From: Bradyrhizobium sp. AZCC 1610
GTDB lineage: Bacteria; Pseudomonadota; Alphaproteobacteria; Rhizobiales; Xanthobacteraceae
DNA length: 64,000 nucleotides
Reading direction: 5' to 3'
Assembly (NCBI RefSeq): GCF_036924515.1
Contig: NZ_JAZHRR010000001.1
Location: 1,893,001 to 1,957,000 of the forward strand
The notes below the pieces were generated by a model. That model had not been told where the DNA came from. It saw only the letters and a list, made by a program, of their open reading frames with translations, and ran no database searches. Shown piece after piece: positions 61,701 to 64,000 of this stretch. A program made the position numbers and the translations under genes. The stretch's first letter is position 1. Every line of letters starts with the position of its first letter.

Positions 61701-63296
61701 ATGACCGAACGTCCCGTCGATCTTTCCCAGCTACCGTCCAACGGCGCGCCGCGCCGTTCGCTGTTCTCCGCGCGCAAGTTCGCGCTGATGGCTTCCGTCG
61801 TCGCCGGCCTCGGCGCCGCCGTGTATGGCTTCTCGCCGCAGCAGGGCCCGCTCGATGTCTTCACCAGCGCGGCGAATGCGCAGGTCAACACCGAGGTCCG
61901 CAAGGTCGAGCGTCCGATCGGGTTCGCCGACATTGTCGAGCGCGTGAAGCCGTCGGTGATTTCGGTCAAGATCAACATCGCCGCCAAGAGCTCGAAGGAC
62001 GATAGCGCCAACAAGGACGAGGACTCGCCGTTCCCGCCGGGTTCGCCGATGGAGCGCTTCTTCCGTCGCTTCGGCGGCCCGGATGGCTTGCCCCCGGGTC
62101 TGCGCGGCGGACCGCGTGGCGGCCGTGGCCCGGTGACGGGTCAGGGGTCCGGTTTCTTCATCTCGCCTGACGGCTATGCCGTGACCAACAACCACGTGGT
62201 CGACGGCGCCGACAAGGTCGAGATCACGATGGAGGACGGCAAGGTTTACACCGCGAAGGTGATCGGCACCGATCCACGCACCGACCTCGCGCTGATCAAG
62301 GTCGAGGGCCGCACTGACTTCCCGTTCGCCAAGCTGTCGGACTCCAAGCCGCGGATCGGCGACTGGGTGCTCGCCGTCGGTAACCCGTTCGGGCTCGGCG
62401 GAACCGTGACCGCCGGCATCGTCTCGGCCTCCGGCCGCGACATCGGCAACGGCCCGTATGACGACTTCATCCAGATCGATGCGCCCGTGAACAAGGGCAA
62501 CTCCGGCGGTCCGGCGTTCGACACCAATGGCGAAGTGATGGGCGTCAACACCGCGATCTATTCGCCGTCCGGCGGCAGCGTCGGCATCGCGTTCTCGATC
62601 CCCGCTTCGACGGTCAAGAGCGTGATCGCCCAGCTCAAGGACAAGGGCTCGGTCAGCCGCGGCTGGATCGGCGTCCAGATCCAGCCAGTGACGTCTGACA
62701 TTGCCGACAGCCTCGGCATGAAGAAGGCGGAAGGCGCGCTGGTGGCGGAACCGCAGCAGAATGGTCCGGCGGCCAAGGCCGGCATCCAGTCCGGTGACGT
62801 CATCACCGCCGTCAATGGCGAGCCGGTCAAGGATGCCAAGGAACTCGCCCGCACCATCGGCGGTCTCGCGCCTGGAGCTGCGGTCAAGCTCAATGTGCTG
62901 CAGAAGGGCCAGGACAAGGTCATCAACCTGACGCTCGGCCAGTTGCCGAACACGGTCGAGGCCAAGGCCGACCCCGACAAGGAAGACAAGGGTGGCCCGA
63001 CCAAGGGAACCAGTGTGCCGAAGCTCGGCCTGACGGTTGCCCCCGCCAACAGCGTGGCCGGCGCTGGCAGGGAAGGCGTCGTGATCACCGAGGTCGACCC
63101 GAAGAGCGCGGCGGCCGAACGCGGCTTCAAGGAAGGCGACGTCATCCTCGAAGTCGCCGGCAAGAGCGTCGCCAGCGTCGGCGAGGTGCGTGAGGCGATC
63201 GACGCCGCCCGCACGGAGAACAAGAACAGCGTTCTCATGCGCGTGAAGAGCGGCGGTTCGTCGCGCTTCGTCGCGGTGCCGCTGGCGAAGGGCTAA
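61701..63296 (+). CDS. degP: DegP/HtrA-family periplasmic serine protease
   Basis: A 531-residue protease/chaperone. Residues 1-60 hold a signal region (RKFALMASVVAGLGAAVYGF, then AANAQ). The catalytic triad is H165 (VTNNHVVDGA), D195 (DPRTDLALIK) and S268 (KGNSGGPAF). Two PDZ domains follow (about 300-385, beginning GWIGVQIQPVT, and 430-520, beginning LGLTVAP). The insertion rich in Gly/Arg/Pro at 110-145 is normal for Rhizobiales members. It degrades and refolds misfolded periplasmic proteins. ATG 61701 chosen; TTG/ATG 61668 is in frame. A perfect terminator follows. Confidence 0.95.
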   Translation: MTERPVDLSQLPSNGAPRRSLFSARKFALMASVVAGLGAAVYGFSPQQGPLDVFTSAANAQVNTEVRKVERPIGFADIVERVKPSVISVKINIAAKSSKDDSANKDEDSPFPPGSPMERFFRRFGGPDGLPPGLRGGPRGGRGPVTGQGSGFFISPDGYAVTNNHVVDGADKVEITMEDGKVYTAKVIGTDPRTDLALIKVEGRTDFPFAKLSDSKPRIGDWVLAVGNPFGLGGTVTAGIVSASGRDIGNGPYDDFIQIDAPVNKGNSGGPAFDTNGEVMGVNTAIYSPSGGSVGIAFSIPASTVKSVIAQLKDKGSVSRGWIGVQIQPVTSDIADSLGMKKAEGALVAEPQQNGPAAKAGIQSGDVITAVNGEPVKDAKELARTIGGLAPGAAVKLNVLQKGQDKVINLTLGQLPNTVEAKADPDKEDKGGPTKGTSVPKLGLTVAPANSVAGAGREGVVITEVDPKSAAAERGFKEGDVILEVAGKSVASVGEVREAIDAARTENKNSVLMRVKSGGSSRFVAVPLAKG

Positions 63297-63436
63297 ACGA
63301 GGACTAGATATCAGATGGAGGGTTTCGCCGGCATTCGTCGCCCCCGCCGACGTCTCCTTCCGGGGAGCGGGTGCAAAACTCGCTCCCTCAGGCAACCTTC
63401 CTTCGGAACACGCCCCCCTCCGTCGGAAGGGCCTAA

Positions 63437-63474
63437 GGGCGGTGAGGTCCCCCAGCTTCACCGCCCGCTTTTTT
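63437..63474 (+). terminator. rho-independent terminator after degP
   Basis: GGGCGGTGA (63437-63445) pairs with TCACCGCCC (63458-63466), followed by GC and a run of six T (63469-63474). It ends the degP transcript 140 bp after the stop and separates it from the next regulator gene. Confidence 0.88.
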
Positions 63475-63548
63475 CACTTCATCGACAGAATCGCCGGTCG
63501 CCTTGCATGTGCAGGGCGGCCGCGCCATGGTGAGAGGAAGCCAGTTCC

Positions 63549-64000
63549 GTGAGCGCCACCGAAGCCATCCCCACGCCTGTCACTCAGATGCGCCTGTTGA
63601 TCATCGAAGACGATCGCGAGTCCGCCGACTATCTGGTCAAGGCGTTCCGTGAAGTCGGCTATGTCGCCGATCTCGCCAGCGATGGCGAGGAGGGCCTGTC
63701 GATGGCCGACGGCGGCGATTACGACGTGCTCGTGGTGGATCGCATGCTGCCCAAGCGGGACGGCCTGTCCGTGATCGGCGCGCTGCGCGACAAGGGCAAT
63801 CGCACGCCGGTCCTGATCCTCTCCGCGCTCGGCCAGGTCGACGACCGCATCAAGGGCCTGCGCGCCGGCGGCGACGACTATCTGCCGAAACCCTATTCAT
63901 TTGCCGAACTGCAGGCGCGCGTCGAGGTGCTGTCGCGCCGCAATGTCGGCCCCGCCGAAGAGACCACCTACCGCGTCGGCGATCTCGAGCTCGACCGTCT
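63549..64000 (+). CDS. OmpR-type response regulator (partial at right edge)
   Basis: The first 150 residues of a response regulator. After a short N-terminal extension (SATEAIPTPVTQ), the receiver reads MRLLIIEDDRESADYLVKAFREVGY, with phospho-Asp in DVLVVDRMLPKRDG, a Ser in LILSALGQVDD, and the Lys in DDYLPKPYS; the last visible residues (VGDLELDRL) begin the OmpR winged helix. The GTG start (63549) has AGAGGAAG about 8 bp upstream; ATG 63588 is in frame. It follows degP after a terminator, a common layout in this group. Confidence 0.92.
   Translation, partial: MSATEAIPTPVTQMRLLIIEDDRESADYLVKAFREVGYVADLASDGEEGLSMADGGDYDVLVVDRMLPKRDGLSVIGALRDKGNRTPVLILSALGQVDDRIKGLRAGGDDYLPKPYSFAELQARVEVLSRRNVGPAEETTYRVGDLELDR

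Noticed and set aside
61731..63461. A 576-residue minus-strand frame opposite degP
   Set aside because: Shadow of degP, whose catalytic triad and PDZ domains are unmistakable.

Overview
The window is high-GC DNA from an alphaproteobacterium of the Bradyrhizobium/Rhodopseudomonas group (Nitrobacteraceae). This is inferred from the cycHJKL cytochrome c maturation cluster, a MucR regulator, a DivJ-like cell-cycle kinase, CtrA-type TTAA-N7-TTAA sites, many families with uncharacterised DUF names typical of that group, and a REP-type palindrome with its RAYT transposase. Nothing here fixes the species.

Layout. 1-5.6 kb (minus strand): a DUF3298-type secreted protein runs off the left edge, followed by both methylmalonyl-CoA mutase subunits with a GFA-family protein and a small unknown protein lodged between them. 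5.7-7.4 kb: folate genes folP-folB-folK in an overlapping minus-strand operon. 7.5-19.1 kb: two small unknown proteins, a HerA-like ATPase, a GT87 membrane glycosyltransferase, an M20 peptidase, a frameshifted RAYT transposase between perfect 33-bp inverted REP copies, an epimerase/class II aldolase pair, a GT39-like glycosyltransferase, a membrane-anchored unknown and MucR. 19.1-25.6 kb: SufE, DUF5330, a DivJ-like kinase, a peptidoglycan-binding-domain protein, DUF1491, DUF2336 and a lipoprotein, with CtrA-like sites in the control regions.

25.6-31.3 kb is a gene-poor, decayed island: an internally deleted IS5-type transposase, small unknown proteins, a DUF2934 protein, a gene remnant, a tyrosine recombinase and related degenerate repeats. 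It is followed by a Tat-exported vanadium haloperoxidase homologue that lacks the catalytic histidine. 33.3-44 kb: a divergent LysR/metallo-beta-lactamase pair sharing a palindromic operator, a DUF1214/DUF1254 pair with a truncated second copy of the DUF1254 gene, penicillin-binding protein 1A, a YcgN-family protein and a DHA2 efflux transporter.

42.4-47.2 kb is a compact minus-strand signalling operon: a hybrid of four GAF domains and a histidine kinase, then a stand-alone receiver, then a receiver fused to an adenylate/guanylate cyclase domain. 47.2-54 kb: a deleted glutamine-amidotransferase remnant, a ThDP-dependent enzyme, an orphan Flp pilin, Ku, and a FeuP/FeuQ-like two-component pair with a palindromic repeat at their junction. 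54-64 kb: an unknown helical protein, ccmI-ccmE-ccmF-ccmH, a DUF1993 protein, an unknown protein, a DegP-type periplasmic protease with a clear terminator, and the start of an OmpR-type response regulator cut by the right edge.

The most unusual items are the histidine-less haloperoxidase homologue, the GAF-kinase/receiver/cyclase operon, the REP-bounded RAYT unit, the palindrome at the kinase start, and the set of deletion scars (IS5, amidotransferase, DUF1254 copy). No CRISPR array, rRNA or tRNA gene was recognised.
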